A model generated the notes under the pieces. That model saw only the letters and a program-made list of their open reading frames with translations. It ran no database searches and was not told the DNA's origin. DNA of 64,000 nt from Streptomyces sp. NBS 14/10 (GTDB lineage Bacteria > Actinomycetota > Actinomycetes > Streptomycetales > Streptomycetaceae), in contig NZ_NCSM01000018.1 of NCBI RefSeq assembly GCF_002224125.1, forward strand, positions 310,001-374,000, read 5' to 3'. Shown piece by piece: positions 11,389 to 20,782 of the stretch; the first letter of the stretch is position 1, and the number at the start of each line of letters is the position of its first letter. A program made the translations under genes and the position numbers.

Positions 11389-12215
11389 TCCCCCTCCTCT
11401 GTGACCGGACCGGACGGATGGTGCGGGTCGGAGGCCGAGGTCCGCTGCGGCGCGTCATGGGAGCTCGGGTGCGTGGGCGCCTGCTCGTCCGCCGGGTAGT
11501 TCGCGGACCTGGGCGATACGACGCGGCCCGGGGCCGCCTCGCCCTTGGCCAGCCGCAGCCCGACCAGCGAGGCCGGGCCGGCGCTGCCGCTCGCCTCGAC
11601 CGCGCCCGGGCGCGCGTCGGGGAAGCCGGCGAGGATGCGCGCGGTCTCCTTGAAGGTGCACAGCGGAGCGCCGCGGGTCGGCTCGACCGTGCGGCCCGCC
11701 TGCAGGTCGTCGACCATCTGCTTGGCGGAGTCCACGGTCTGGTTGTCGAAGAACTCCCAGTTGACCATCACCACGGGCGCGTAGTCGCAGGCCGCGTTGC
11801 ACTCGATGTGCTCGAGGGTGATCTTGCCGTCGCCGGTGGTCTCTCCGTTGCCGACGCCCAGATGGCGCTGCAGGGCCTCGAAGATCGCGTCGCCGCCCAT
11901 CACCGCGCACAGGGTGTTGGTGCACACCCCCACCTGGTAGTCGCCGGACGGCTTCCGCCGGTACATGGTGTAGAAGGTGGCGACCGCGGTGACCTCGGCG
12001 GTGGTCAGTCCCAGCACCTCGGCGCAGAACCGGACCCCGGTGCGGGTGACATGGCCCTCCTCCGACTGCACCAGGTGCAGCAGCGGCAGCAGCGCGCTGC
12101 GGCTGTCGGGGTAGCGGGCGATCACCTCCTCGGCATCCGCCTCGAGCCGTGCCCGGACCTCGGCCGGGTAGTCGGGGGCGGGGAGCTGCGGCATTCCCAG
12201 CTGGACATCGGTCAT
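11385..12215 (-). CDS. nuoE: NADH-quinone oxidoreductase subunit E
   Basis: [2Fe-2S] subunit of the NADH dehydrogenase module, thioredoxin-like fold. Cluster cysteines are in VGVCTNTLC and ECNAACDYAPV. The 276 aa length exceeds the usual ~165-240 aa because of a disordered C-terminal tail (residues ~200-276) rich in Ala, Pro, Ser and His. ATG 12215 follows a GGGAGA site. A 142-bp gap separates it from nuoD; I see no gene there. Confidence 0.95.
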   Translation of the reverse strand: MTDVQLGMPQLPAPDYPAEVRARLEADAEEVIARYPDSRSALLPLLHLVQSEEGHVTRTGVRFCAEVLGLTTAEVTAVATFYTMYRRKPSGDYQVGVCTNTLCAVMGGDAIFEALQRHLGVGNGETTGDGKITLEHIECNAACDYAPVVMVNWEFFDNQTVDSAKQMVDDLQAGRTVEPTRGAPLCTFKETARILAGFPDARPGAVEASGSAGPASLVGLRLAKGEAAPGRVVSPRSANYPADEQAPTHPSSHDAPQRTSASDPHHPSGPVTEEGE

Positions 12216-12357
12216 AGCGTCTCCCTGTTCCCTTCTCCGCCCGCGCGGCGCAGAGGTGCGGCCTTCGTCGTCGTCTGCGGCCCGGCGTCCCGCCCGTCTC
12301 CCGCCACCGCCCTCAAGCGGCTGCGCTGCGCGCAGATAGCCTTCATGCGTGCGCCGG

Positions 12358-13692
12358 TCACCTATCGACGCCTCCCATCACAGGGTCGATGGACGCCACG
12401 GCGACGATCACGTCGGCGACCTGGCCGCCCTCGCACATCGCCGCCACGGACTGCAGGTTGGTGAAGGACGGGTCGCGGAAGTGCACCCGGAACGGGCGGG
12501 TGCCGCCGTCGCTGACCATGTGCACGCCCAGCTCGCCCTTGGGCGACTCGACGGCCGTGTACGCCTGCCCCGGCGGGACCCGGAACCCCTCGGTCACCAG
12601 CTTGAAGTGGTGGATCAGGGCCTCCATCGAGGTGCCCATGATCTTCTTGATGTGGTCGAGGGAGTTGCCGAGCCCGTCCGGCCCCAGCGCCAGCTGCGCC
12701 GGCCAGGCGACCTTCTTGTCCTCGACCATGACCGGTCCCGGCGCCAGCCGGTCCAGGCACTGCTCGACGATCCCCAGCGACTGGCGCATCTCCTCCAGCC
12801 GGATCAGGAAGCGGCCGTAGGCGTCGCAGGTGTCGGCGGTGGGGACCTCGAAGTCGTAGTTCTCATAGCCGCAGTACGGCTGGGACTTGCGCAGATCGTG
12901 CGGCAGCCCGGTGGCCCGCAGTATCGGGCCGGTGATGCCGAGCGCCATGCAGCCGGCGAGGTCGAGATAGCCGACGTCCTGCAGCCGGGCCTTGAAGATG
13001 GGGTTCCCGGTCGCCAGCTTGTCGTACTCGGGCAGGTTCTTGCGCATCTTCTTCACGAAGTCGCGCACCTGGTCGACCGCCCCGGGCGGCAGATCCTGGG
13101 CGAGCCCGCCGGGCCGGATGTACGCGTGGTTCATCCGCAGGCCGGTGATCAGCTCGAAGATGTCCAGGATCATCTCGCGGTCACGGAAGCCGTAGATCAT
13201 GATGGTGGTCGCGCCGAGCTCCATACCGCCGGTGGCGATCGCCACCAGGTGGGAGGAGAGCCGGTTGAGCTCCATCAGCATGACCCGGATGACCGAGGCC
13301 CGGTCCGGCACCTGGTCCTCGATGCCCAGCAGCTTCTCGACGCCCAGGCAGTACGCGGCCTCGTTGTAGAAGGGCGTCAGATAGTCCATGCGGGTCACGA
13401 AGGTGGTGCCCTGCGTCCAGTTCCGGAATTCGAGGTTCTTCTCGATCCCGGTGTGCAGATAGCCGATGCCGCAGCGGGCCTCGGTGACCGTCTCGCCGTC
13501 GATCTCCAGGATCAGCCGGAGCACGCCGTGGGTGGACGGGTGCTGCGGCCCCATGTTGACGATGATCCGCTCGTCGTCGGCCCGGGACGCGGCGGCCACG
13601 ACCTCGTCCCAGTCACCGCCGGTGACGGTGTAGACGGTGCCTTCGGTCGTCTCGCGCGTGGAGGCGGAGGGGGTTGCGTGGGTGGCAGACAT
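12358..13692 (-). CDS. nuoD: NADH-quinone oxidoreductase subunit D
   Basis: 49-kDa-type subunit that forms the quinone-reaction chamber with NuoB (444 aa). Conserved features are [15 protein letters not shown] (start of the family core), GYLHTGIEK, an [10 protein letters not shown] block, and the terminal DPVMGGVDR. The first ~35 residues are a variable leader. ATG 13692 shares a base with the nuoC stop (TGATG). The core is hydrogenase-like but lacks Ni ligands, as in all NuoD proteins. Confidence 0.96.
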   Translation of the reverse strand: MSATHATPSASTRETTEGTVYTVTGGDWDEVVAAASRADDERIIVNMGPQHPSTHGVLRLILEIDGETVTEARCGIGYLHTGIEKNLEFRNWTQGTTFVTRMDYLTPFYNEAAYCLGVEKLLGIEDQVPDRASVIRVMLMELNRLSSHLVAIATGGMELGATTIMIYGFRDREMILDIFELITGLRMNHAYIRPGGLAQDLPPGAVDQVRDFVKKMRKNLPEYDKLATGNPIFKARLQDVGYLDLAGCMALGITGPILRATGLPHDLRKSQPYCGYENYDFEVPTADTCDAYGRFLIRLEEMRQSLGIVEQCLDRLAPGPVMVEDKKVAWPAQLALGPDGLGNSLDHIKKIMGTSMEALIHHFKLVTEGFRVPPGQAYTAVESPKGELGVHMVSDGGTRPFRVHFRDPSFTNLQSVAAMCEGGQVADVIVAVASIDPVMGGVDR

Positions 13693-14426
13693 CAGCTGTA
13701 CGACCTCCGCTGGTCCGGAGCCGGGATCTGGGCGCCCTTGTACTCGACGGGGATGCCGCCCAGGGGATAGTCCTTGCGCTGCGGGAAGCCCTGCCAGTCG
13801 TCGGGCATCATGATCCGCGTGAGCGCGGGATGTCCGTCGAAGACCAGGCCGAAGAAGTCGTACGCCTCGCGCTCATGCCAGTCGTTGGTCGGATAGACGT
13901 CGACGATCGACGGGAGGTGCGGGTCGCTGTCGGGGACGCTCACCTCCAGCCGGATCAGCCGGTTATGGGTGATCGAGCGCAGGTGGTAGACGGCGTGCAG
14001 CTCACGCCCCTTGTCACCGGGGAAGTGGACGCCGCTGACGCCCGTACACAGCTCGAAGCGGAGCGCCGGGTCGTCGCGCAGGGTCCTGGCCACCGTCGGC
14101 AGATGCTCGCGCGCGATGTGGAAGGTCAGCTCGCCGCGGTCCACGACGGTCTTCTCGATCGCGTTCTCCGGGACCAGCGACTGCTCTTCGAGCGCGCCCT
14201 CGAGTTCGTCGGCGACTTCGTCGAACCAGCCCCCGTACGGCCGGGAGGCCGCGCCGGGCAGCCGCACCGGCCGCACCAGGCCGCCGTAGCCCGAGGTGTC
14301 GCCGCCGTTGTTGGCGCCGAACATGCCGCGCTGGACGCGGATGGGCTCACCCTGGTCGCCGCGGCTGCCGGGCAGGTTCTCGGCGTTGAGGTCCTTGTCG
14401 GGGTTGACCCCATTAGCCTCAGTCAA
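13692..14426 (-). CDS. nuoC: NADH-quinone oxidoreductase subunit C
   Basis: 30-kDa-type peripheral subunit of complex I. The core signature [19 protein letters not shown] and the [16 protein letters not shown]-terminal element are present. Start chosen at TTG 14426, which overlaps the nuoB stop as TTGA and gives 244 aa; no ATG or GTG gives comparable coupling. The first ~70 residues (Gly/Asn-rich) are a low-complexity extension seen in actinobacterial NuoC. Confidence 0.93.
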   Translation of the reverse strand: MTEANGVNPDKDLNAENLPGSRGDQGEPIRVQRGMFGANNGGDTSGYGGLVRPVRLPGAASRPYGGWFDEVADELEGALEEQSLVPENAIEKTVVDRGELTFHIAREHLPTVARTLRDDPALRFELCTGVSGVHFPGDKGRELHAVYHLRSITHNRLIRLEVSVPDSDPHLPSIVDVYPTNDWHEREAYDFFGLVFDGHPALTRIMMPDDWQGFPQRKDYPLGGIPVEYKGAQIPAPDQRRSYS

Positions 14427-14977
14427 CGCAGCAGCCCCTTCATCTCGATCGTCGGGAGCGCCTTCAGCGCCGCTTCCTCCGCCTCGCGGGCCGCGCGCTC
14501 GCGGTTCACGCCGAGCTTCTCCTCGCGGATCTTCTGGTGCAGCTTGATGATCGCGTCCATGAGCATCTCCGGCCGCGGCGGGCAGCCGGGCAGATAGATG
14601 TCGACCGGGACGATGTGATCGACGCCCTGCACGATCGCGTAGTTGTTGAACATGCCGCCCGAGGAGGCGCACACGCCCATCGAGATGACCCATTTCGGAT
14701 TCGGCATCTGGTCGTAGACCTGCCGCAGCACCGGGGCCATCTTCTGGCTGACGCGCCCGGCCACGATCATCAGATCGGCCTGTCGGGGCGAGCCGCGGAA
14801 GACCTCCATGCCGAAGCGGGCGAGGTCATAGCGGCCGGCGCCGGTGGTCATCATTTCGATGGCGCAGCAGGCGAGCCCGAAGGTGGCCGGGAAGACGGAG
14901 GACTTTCGCGCCAGTCCCGCCGCCTGCTCCACGGTGGTCAGCAGGAAGCCGCTCGGCAGCTTGTCTTCGATACCCAT
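14423..14977 (-). CDS. nuoB: NADH-quinone oxidoreductase subunit B
   Basis: Carries cluster N2, the last Fe-S cluster before quinone (184 aa). Cysteines are in [11 protein letters not shown] (adjacent pair), GVCASSGG and PGCPPRPE. A long hydrophilic C-terminal helix follows. ATG 14977 is preceded by GAGAGGAGAA. Lies 37 bp after nuoA. Confidence 0.96.
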   Translation of the reverse strand: MGIEDKLPSGFLLTTVEQAAGLARKSSVFPATFGLACCAIEMMTTGAGRYDLARFGMEVFRGSPRQADLMIVAGRVSQKMAPVLRQVYDQMPNPKWVISMGVCASSGGMFNNYAIVQGVDHIVPVDIYLPGCPPRPEMLMDAIIKLHQKIREEKLGVNRERAAREAEEAALKALPTIEMKGLLR

Positions 14978-15014
14978 GGGACGGTTCTCCTCTCACTCAG
15001 TCCATTCCAGGCCG

Positions 15015-15374
15015 CTAGTCCCACTCCAGGCCGCCGCGTCGCCACACATACGCGTAGGCGACGAAGACGGTGAGCACGAAGAGGAGCATCTCCACGAGCC
15101 CGAACAGCCCCATGGCGTCGAAGGTGACCGCCCAGGGGTAGAGGAAGACGATCTCGATGTCGAAGACGATGAAGAGCATCGCCGTCAGGTAGTACTTGAT
15201 GGGGAAGCGCCCACCGCCGGCCGGATGTGGCGTCGGCTCGATGCCGCATTCATAGGCCTCGAGCTTGGCCCGGTTGTAGCGCTTGGGGCCGATGATCGTG
15301 GCCATCAGGACCGAGAAGATCGCAAAGCCTGCCCCGAGGGCTCCCAGTACGAGGATGGGCGCGTATGCGTTCAC
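15015..15374 (-). CDS. nuoA: NADH-quinone oxidoreductase subunit A (first gene of nuo operon)
   Basis: Three-helix membrane subunit of complex I, 119 aa. YECGIEPTPHPAGGGRFPIKYYL and FDIEIVFLYPWAV are the diagnostic blocks. Start taken as GTG 15374 (VNAYAPILVLG) with a GGGAGCGAGG site; the open frame continues upstream but that part is unconserved and hydrophilic. As promoter-proximal gene it defines the operon leader, which contains a Rex-like operator about 80 bp upstream. Confidence 0.95.
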   Translation of the reverse strand: MNAYAPILVLGALGAGFAIFSVLMATIIGPKRYNRAKLEAYECGIEPTPHPAGGGRFPIKYYLTAMLFIVFDIEIVFLYPWAVTFDAMGLFGLVEMLLFVLTVFVAYAYVWRRGGLEWD

Positions 15375-16091
15375 CGTCCTCGCTCCCTTCAGTCGACGAT
15401 GACTGGTTGGCGGACCACACGGACTGTCTGGACCGCACTCACGAAGATCGCGCACATGTGAGGCAGTTCACAAGCCCGTTTCGCCTGCATCCTATGCCCG
15501 CCGGTATGTGATCTGCGACACGGGGTGCAACAACGTCTTTGTGATCTCCACCACCTGACGAAGGATCATGAAGTCGGATGAGAAGTGATCTTGCACTCGA
15601 AGCATCCGATCGATCACGAGACGTGACATATGGATCCGTCGTCACAGGTGAGCGGCTTGCGCTCTTTACAAGCTATGGTACCTACACGCAAATTTGCGAT
15701 GGGCTTCCCCGTCTGATATGAGGCATCCATCCCGATGAGTGACCCGGCCGTGGACCGCGACGCCATCACCCCACCCCGCCGCTTCTTGATCGCTACTACG
15801 CGCTTTCGTTCACGAGCCGGGTTCGGGAGTGAGGTATCCCACCCCGCGAAAGGTTGTGGATCTCAATTTGATGGGAATCCTTGGTGCGCCAGTCGGGTTG
15901 ATGGTAGGCCGCGCGGGAGCCCGCCAGGGCCGCCAAATGCCGTGCGTATGGGCATGATCGAAAAATTCGGACACGGCGCCCGGACTCCGGAGCAAGATCA
16001 AGAACCCCGGATTCCGAGCGTGTACACGTCAAATGTGGCGCACTCCACTTTTCTTGATCCCGGCCTACGACCCCTGATAGCGGTTGGACCC
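15375..16091. other. 717-bp divergent intergenic region nuoA / NlpC-P60 gene
   Basis: Holds the nuo leader with the Rex-like operator and the long upstream region of the NlpC/P60 gene. It is noticeably more A+T-rich than neighbouring coding DNA (for example around 15660-15720 and 15955-16065). Open frames across it lack coding-like third-position bias, so I annotate no gene. A long untranslated leader for the hydrolase is plausible, but I could not match it to a named riboswitch. Confidence 0.6.
15457..15472 (-). promoter_or_regulatory. Probable Rex operator (ROP) upstream of nuoA
   Basis: On the minus strand the bases read TGTGAACTGCCTCACA. The known Streptomyces Rex operator is TGTGAACNNNTTCACA, so 12 of the 13 specified positions match (one T to C change in the right half). 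Its centre is about 90 bp upstream of the nuoA start. Rex is the NADH/NAD+-sensing repressor of respiratory genes. No rex gene is in this window. Confidence 0.75.
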
Positions 16092-16928
16092 ATGTCCCAG
16101 ACCGCACACATACCCAGCCACCGGAAGCCCCGCCGTGCCGCCTCCTCCACGCGTGCACTCCGCGCCGGGGTCACCGGTGGCTTCCTGACGCTCGCGGTCG
16201 CCGGCGCCGCCGCACCCGCTCTGGCCGCCGAGTCGGCCGCCGCCGAGACGACGCTCGAGATGCCGACCCTCGGCGACACCCTGGCGAGCACCGCGGCGCA
16301 GTCCGCCGACGCCACCCAACAGGCGGCCTCCGACTACCAGCTCCAGGCGCAGCAGGACCAGGCCGCCGCCAAGGCCAAGACCGCGGCGAAGAAGGCCAAG
16401 GTCGAGGCCGACCGCAAGGAGCGCGAGGCCAAGGAGGCGGCGCGCAAGGCCGCCGCCCGCCGCGCGGCCCAGGAGAAGGCCGAGCGGGCGTCCCGCACCG
16501 CCGAGCGCACCAGCCTCTCCACCGCGACGTCCAAGGCCACGTCGAACGCCACGTCCACCGCGACGAAGGCGACCGGCAATGCCGCGACGCTGATCAACTT
16601 CCTGAAGGCCCAGCTGGGCAAGGCGTACGTGCTGGGCTCCAGCGGCCCCTCCTCGTACGACTGCTCCGGCCTGACACAGGCCGCCTTCAACCAGATCGGC
16701 ATCAGCCTGCCGCGCGTGTCGCAGGACCAGTCCAGCCAGGGCACCGCCGTATCGCTGGACAACCTCCAGCCCGGCGACCTGCTCTACTGGGGCGGCCGGG
16801 GCAGCGCGTACCACGTCGGCGTCTACATCGGCGACGGCAAGTTCATCGGCGCCCAGAACCCGAGCACCGGCATCGTCGAGCGCCCGCTGAGCTACGACCC
16901 GCCGACCGGCGCCGTCCGCCTCCTCTAG
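16092..16928 (+). CDS. Secreted NlpC/P60-family peptidoglycan hydrolase
   Basis: Cell-wall endopeptidase, 278 aa from ATG 16092; the frame stays open upstream but the signal peptide starts here. Order: signal peptide (RALRAGVTGGFLTLAVAGAAAPALA, cleaved near residue 45), an Ala/Lys-rich coiled-coil-like linker (about residues 85-150), then a C-terminal NlpC/P60 domain. The catalytic Cys is in SYDCSGLTQAAF, with the GDLLYWGGRGSAYHVGVYIGDG block supplying the His. The family cleaves D-Glu-diamino acid bonds in stem peptides. Monocistronic and divergent from nuo. Confidence 0.9.
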   Translation: MSQTAHIPSHRKPRRAASSTRALRAGVTGGFLTLAVAGAAAPALAAESAAAETTLEMPTLGDTLASTAAQSADATQQAASDYQLQAQQDQAAAKAKTAAKKAKVEADRKEREAKEAARKAAARRAAQEKAERASRTAERTSLSTATSKATSNATSTATKATGNAATLINFLKAQLGKAYVLGSSGPSSYDCSGLTQAAFNQIGISLPRVSQDQSSQGTAVSLDNLQPGDLLYWGGRGSAYHVGVYIGDGKFIGAQNPSTGIVERPLSYDPPTGAVRLL

Positions 16929-17037
16929 GCGCGGAGAGCCCAGAAGCGCGAGCCGAACAAGAGATGGGGCCGCCTTCCCGTACGTCAGTCGGCGTCCGGG
17001 GCGGCGGCCTCATTCCGTACCGGCGTCAGGCATGGGC

Positions 17038-17454
17038 CTATGCGTAGACCTTCTCCACGAACTCGGCGATCTGGGGTTCGGTGAGGTGGTGGGCCAGATC
17101 GGCCTCGCTGATGATGCCGACCAGCCGCTTGTTCTTGTCGATCACCGGCAGCCTGCGGATCTTGTTCTGCTCCATCTCCCGGAGCACATCGCTGACGTCC
17201 GCATCGGCCGGTATCCAGCGCGGTGTGCCCTTGGCCAGCTCCCCCGCCGTCGTCCGGGACGGATCCTTGCCCTGGGCGACACAGCCGACGACGATGTCGC
17301 GGTCGGTCAGGATGCCGCACAGCCGCTCGTTCTCATCGGCGATCGGCAGCGCCCCGACGTTCAGGTCCCGCATCAGCTGAGCCGCGCGGTCCATCGTCTG
17401 GGACTTGGGGATCCACTGCGCGCCCGGGTGCATGATGTCTGCGGCCTTGGTCAT
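17038..17454 (-). CDS. Two-CBS-domain protein
   Basis: 138-aa soluble protein made of a tandem CBS (Bateman) pair: repeat 1 contains MRDLNVGALPIADENERLCGILTDRDIV, and repeat 2 contains MEQNKIRRLPVIDKNKRLVGIISEADL. Such modules bind adenine nucleotides and sense energy state; no catalytic domain is attached. ATG 17454 with GGAGGA upstream. It stands alone, divergent from the VOC gene. The target is unknown. Confidence 0.88.
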   Translation of the reverse strand: MTKAADIMHPGAQWIPKSQTMDRAAQLMRDLNVGALPIADENERLCGILTDRDIVVGCVAQGKDPSRTTAGELAKGTPRWIPADADVSDVLREMEQNKIRRLPVIDKNKRLVGIISEADLAHHLTEPQIAEFVEKVYA

Positions 17455-17761
17455 GGTGTGTCCTCCTGACGGCCCACCGCCGGCGGAACCGACCCGCGGG
17501 CCCGATCCGGTGTCACCGCGGCCGGCGCCACGGCGCCCCCCTCTCTCTCTCCTTCATTGTCACCACCGCTTCGGGCGCCTCGCGACCGGCGCCGAGCACA
17601 ACAAGCCCTCCGGGGCCGCCCCCGGCCCGCCCCGGCCTCCCAGCGGCGGCCTCCGGTGCCCGGTGCCAGACTGAGAACTGCCGGGGCGGCCGCAGCCCCG
17701 CGGCGGCGCGGGATCCGGCCCCGGCGACCCCGGCTCACCAGGATCCGCCGAAGGAGCACAC
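17455..17761. other. 307-bp divergent intergenic region
   Basis: Between the divergent CBS and VOC genes. It contains both ribosome-binding sites (GGAGGA for the CBS gene, AAGGAG for the VOC gene) and a short CT-rich run near 17540. I see no small gene or clear operator. Confidence 0.5.
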
Positions 17762-18547
17762 ATGCTCACCACCGACTACGTCCCCGGCGCCCCCAACTGG
17801 CTCGACCTCGGCACCCCCGACACCGACGCGGCCGCCGCCTTCTACACCGGCCTGTTCGGCTGGACTTCGGAGTCGGCCGGTCCCGATGCGGGCGGCTACG
17901 GCTTCTTCAAGAAGGACCGCGAGACCGTCGCGGCACTCGGCCCGCTCCACGAGGAGGGCGCGCGCCCCGCCTGGACGCCGTACTTCCACACCACCGACGC
18001 CTCGGGCACCGCCGCGCTGGTCGCGGAGGCGGGCGGCACGGTGCGCACCGAACCGTTCGATGTCTTCGACGAGGGGCGGATGGCCCAGTTCACCGACCCC
18101 GGCGGCGCCCGGTTCGCCGTCTGGCAGCCCGGCAAGACCCAGGGCCTCGAAGCGGTCACCGAGCAGGGCACGTTGTGCTGGGTGGAGCTGCACACTCCCG
18201 ACCCGGTCGCCAATATCGCCTTCTACCACACGGTGTTCGCCTGGACCGCCGAGGAGATGTCGTTCTCCGGCGGGACCTACACCGTGCTCTCCACCGCCGG
18301 GCCCGGCGGTGAGGGCTCCTTCGGCGGCATGGCGCCGCTCCAGCAGGGGCACGACGTCCCGCAGTGGCTGCCGTACTTCGAGGTGGCGGACTGCGACCAG
18401 GTCGTCGCCCGGGCCGAAAAGCTGGGCGCGTCGGTGCTGATGCCCGCCACGACGGCCGAGGACATCGGCCGTATGGCCTGGCTGGCCGACCCGGCCGGCG
18501 CGCACTTCGCCGTCATCACGAGCGCCAATCCGGCGACGGCCGCCTGA
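17762..18547 (+). CDS. Tandem VOC (glyoxalase/dioxygenase-fold) protein
   Basis: 261 aa with two vicinal-oxygen-chelate repeats: the first begins PGAPNWLDLGTPDTDAAAAFYTGLFGW, the second CWVELHTPDPVANIAFYHTVFAW. Each repeat ends with a PGGARFAVW- or PAGAHFAVI-type strand. This architecture matches the actinobacterial CFP30B/hydroxylase-like VOC family, whose substrate is generally unknown. ATG 17762 with AAGGAG site. Ends tail-to-tail with the MenJ-like gene, 22 bp apart. Confidence 0.82.
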   Translation: MLTTDYVPGAPNWLDLGTPDTDAAAAFYTGLFGWTSESAGPDAGGYGFFKKDRETVAALGPLHEEGARPAWTPYFHTTDASGTAALVAEAGGTVRTEPFDVFDEGRMAQFTDPGGARFAVWQPGKTQGLEAVTEQGTLCWVELHTPDPVANIAFYHTVFAWTAEEMSFSGGTYTVLSTAGPGGEGSFGGMAPLQQGHDVPQWLPYFEVADCDQVVARAEKLGASVLMPATTAEDIGRMAWLADPAGAHFAVITSANPATAA

Positions 18548-18569
18548 GCGGCTTGAACCGGCGCCCTCG

Positions 18570-19856
18570 CTATGCCTTCGGGGCCACCTTCGCCAGGCCG
18601 TTGATGATGCGGTCCATCGCGTCGCCGCCCGTCGGGTCGGTGAGGTTGGCCATCAGCTTGAGCGTGAACCGCATCAGCATCGGGTGGGTCAGACCGCGCT
18701 GGGCCGCCAGCTTCATGACCGTCGGATTGCTGATCAGCTTCACAAAGGCGCGGCCCAGCGTGTAGTAGCCGCCGTAGGTGTCCTTGATGACCTTCGGATA
18801 GCGCTGGAGGGCCAGTTCGCGGCGGGCGGCGGTGGCCCGGGCGTGGGCCTGGACGATGACGTCCGAGGCGATCCGGCCGGATTCCATCGCATAGGCGATG
18901 CCCTCGCCGTTGAACGGGTTGACCATGCCGCCCGCGTCGCCGACCAGCAGCAGCCCCCGGGTGTAGTGCGGCTGGCGGTTGAAGGCCATGGGGAGGGCGG
19001 CGCCGCGGATCGGGCCCGTCATGTTCTCCGGGGTGTAGCCCCAGTCCTCGGGCATCGAGGCGCACCACGCCTTGAGCACCTCGCGCCAGTCCAACTCCTT
19101 GAAGGACCCGGAGGTGTTGAGCACGCCGAGGCCGACGTTGCTGGTGCCGTCGCCCATGCCGAAGATCCAGCCGTAGCCGGGCAGCAGCCGGTCCTGCGGG
19201 CCGCGGCGGTCCCACAACTCCAGCCAGGACTCCAGGTAGTCGTCGTCGTGGCGGGGCGAGGTGAAGTACGTACGCACCGCCACGCCCATCGGCCGGTCCT
19301 CGCGCCGGTGCAGCCCCATGGCCAGCGAGAGCCGGGTGGAGTTGCCGTCCGCGGCGACCACCAGCGGGGCGTGGAAGGTGACCGGCGTCTTCTCCACGCC
19401 GAGCTTGGCCTGGACGCCGATGACGTTGCCCGTACGGTCGTCGATGACCGGGGCTCCCACGTTGCACCGCTCGTGCAGCCGGGCGCCGGCCTTCTGGGCC
19501 TGCCGCGCCAGCTGCTCGTCGAAGTCGTCGCGCTTGCGGACCAGACCGTAGTCCGGGTACGAGGCCAGCTCCGGCCAGTCGAGCTCGAGACGCACCCCGC
19601 CGCCGATGATCCGCAGGCCCCGGTTGCGCAGCCAGCCCGCCTCCTCGGAGACGTCGATGCCCATGGCGACGAGCTCCTTGGTGGCGCGCGGGGTCAGCCC
19701 GTCGCCGCACACCTTCTCGCGCGGGAACGCCGTCTTCTCCAGCAGCAGCACATCCAGGCCGGCCTTGGCGAGGTAGTACGCCGTGGTGGAGCCGGCGGGC
19801 CCGGCGCCGACGACGATGACATCGGCGGTCCGCTCCGTGGATGCGGTCTCGCTCAC
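18570..19856 (-). CDS. Geranylgeranyl-reductase-family flavoprotein, probable menaquinone (MenJ-like) reductase
   Basis: 428-aa FAD enzyme that saturates isoprenoid chains. It has an N-terminal Rossmann motif VIVVGAGPAGSTTAYYLAKAG, the family-specific CGDGLTPRA segment, and the second FAD motif LLVGDAGGMVNPFNGEGIAYA. The mycobacterial relative MenJ reduces one isoprene unit of menaquinone, and the neighbour here is menG, which supports that role. Chlorophyll- or archaeal-lipid-type substrates are unlikely in this context. Start GTG 19856 (VSETASTER) is preferred over the longer frame from 19943 because conservation begins near it. Confidence 0.8.
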   Translation of the reverse strand: MSETASTERTADVIVVGAGPAGSTTAYYLAKAGLDVLLLEKTAFPREKVCGDGLTPRATKELVAMGIDVSEEAGWLRNRGLRIIGGGVRLELDWPELASYPDYGLVRKRDDFDEQLARQAQKAGARLHERCNVGAPVIDDRTGNVIGVQAKLGVEKTPVTFHAPLVVAADGNSTRLSLAMGLHRREDRPMGVAVRTYFTSPRHDDDYLESWLELWDRRGPQDRLLPGYGWIFGMGDGTSNVGLGVLNTSGSFKELDWREVLKAWCASMPEDWGYTPENMTGPIRGAALPMAFNRQPHYTRGLLLVGDAGGMVNPFNGEGIAYAMESGRIASDVIVQAHARATAARRELALQRYPKVIKDTYGGYYTLGRAFVKLISNPTVMKLAAQRGLTHPMLMRFTLKLMANLTDPTGGDAMDRIINGLAKVAPKA

Positions 19857-20012
19857 GCGGGTCTCCCGAAGGCTCGGTAACGGCGTGCCGGTCGCGCCGG
19901 GCACTGGACGGTTGCAGTCTATGTGGCGTGCTCCGGCGGACACGGAGGGCCACCCCCGGTCAGGTGGTTACGGCCTGACGCCGCGGTGGCTACGGCTTGA
20001 CGGCGCCAATGG

Positions 20013-20720
20013 TTACGGCTTGACGCCCCGGTGGAGCGCCACGATCCCGCCCGTCAGATCGCGCCAGGCGACCTTCGCCCAGCCCGCCTTGCCCAGCCGC
20101 GCGGCCAGCCCGGCCTGGTCGGGCCAGGCCCGGATCGACTCGGCGAGGTAGACGTACGCGTCCGGGCTGCTGCTGACCGCGGTCGCGACCGGCGGCAGGG
20201 CGCGCATCAGGTACTCGGTGTAGACGGTGCGCAGCGGCCGCCAGGTGGGGTGGCTGAACTCGCAGATCACGATGCGCCCGCCGGGCCTGGTCACGCGCAG
20301 CAGCTCGCGCAGCGCGGCCTGGGTGTCCTGGACGTTGCGCAGCCCGAAGGAGATCGTGACGGCGTCGAAGACCCCGTCGGCGAAGGGCAGCCGGGTCGCG
20401 TCGCCCGCCGTGAGCGGCAGCCGCGGATGGCGCCGCTTGCCCTCCCGGAGCATGCCGAGCGAGAAGTCGCAGGGGACGACGTACGCGCCGGCGGCGGCGA
20501 ACGGCAGCGAGGAGGTGCCCGTACCGGCGGCGAGGTCGAGCACGCGCTCACCGGGGCATGCGGCGACGGCCCGCGCCACGGCCTTGCGCCACAGCCGGGC
20601 CTGCCCGAGCGACAGCACGTCGTTGGTGAGGTCGTACTTGGCCGCCACGTCGTCGAACATCGCGGCGACTTCGTGCGGCTGCTTGTCCAGGGATGCTCGG
20701 GTCACGCCCCCATTGTTCAC
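20013..20720 (-). CDS. menG: Demethylmenaquinone methyltransferase
   Basis: Class I SAM methyltransferase of the UbiE/MenG family (235 aa); performs the last menaquinone step. Visible: [28 protein letters not shown], motif [16 protein letters not shown], and [31 protein letters not shown]. Start either GTG 20720 or GTG 20705 (VTRASLDKQ). Lies 156 bp upstream of the MenJ-like gene on the same strand, so they may share a transcript. Confidence 0.92.
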   Translation of the reverse strand: MNNGGVTRASLDKQPHEVAAMFDDVAAKYDLTNDVLSLGQARLWRKAVARAVAACPGERVLDLAAGTGTSSLPFAAAGAYVVPCDFSLGMLREGKRRHPRLPLTAGDATRLPFADGVFDAVTISFGLRNVQDTQAALRELLRVTRPGGRIVICEFSHPTWRPLRTVYTEYLMRALPPVATAVSSSPDAYVYLAESIRAWPDQAGLAARLGKAGWAKVAWRDLTGGIVALHRGVKP

Positions 20721-20782
20721 CTGGCGCCGGCACGCCCCGCGCGGGGCCCCGCCCGTGTCGCTCCGTGTCGCTCAGCGGCGGT

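Noticed and set aside
15735..16091. Upstream extension of the NlpC/P60 frame
   Set aside because: The signal peptide begins at ATG 16092; the upstream 119 codons lack coding character.
15476..16091. c-di-AMP (ydaO-type) riboswitch before the cell-wall hydrolase
   Set aside because: Such riboswitches often precede streptomycete wall hydrolases, but I could not find the conserved core by eye. A covariance-model scan would decide.
16966..17010. Terminator after the NlpC/P60 gene (GGCCGCC...GGCGGCC)
   Set aside because: Only a 7-bp stem with a loop near 30 nt, so not convincing.
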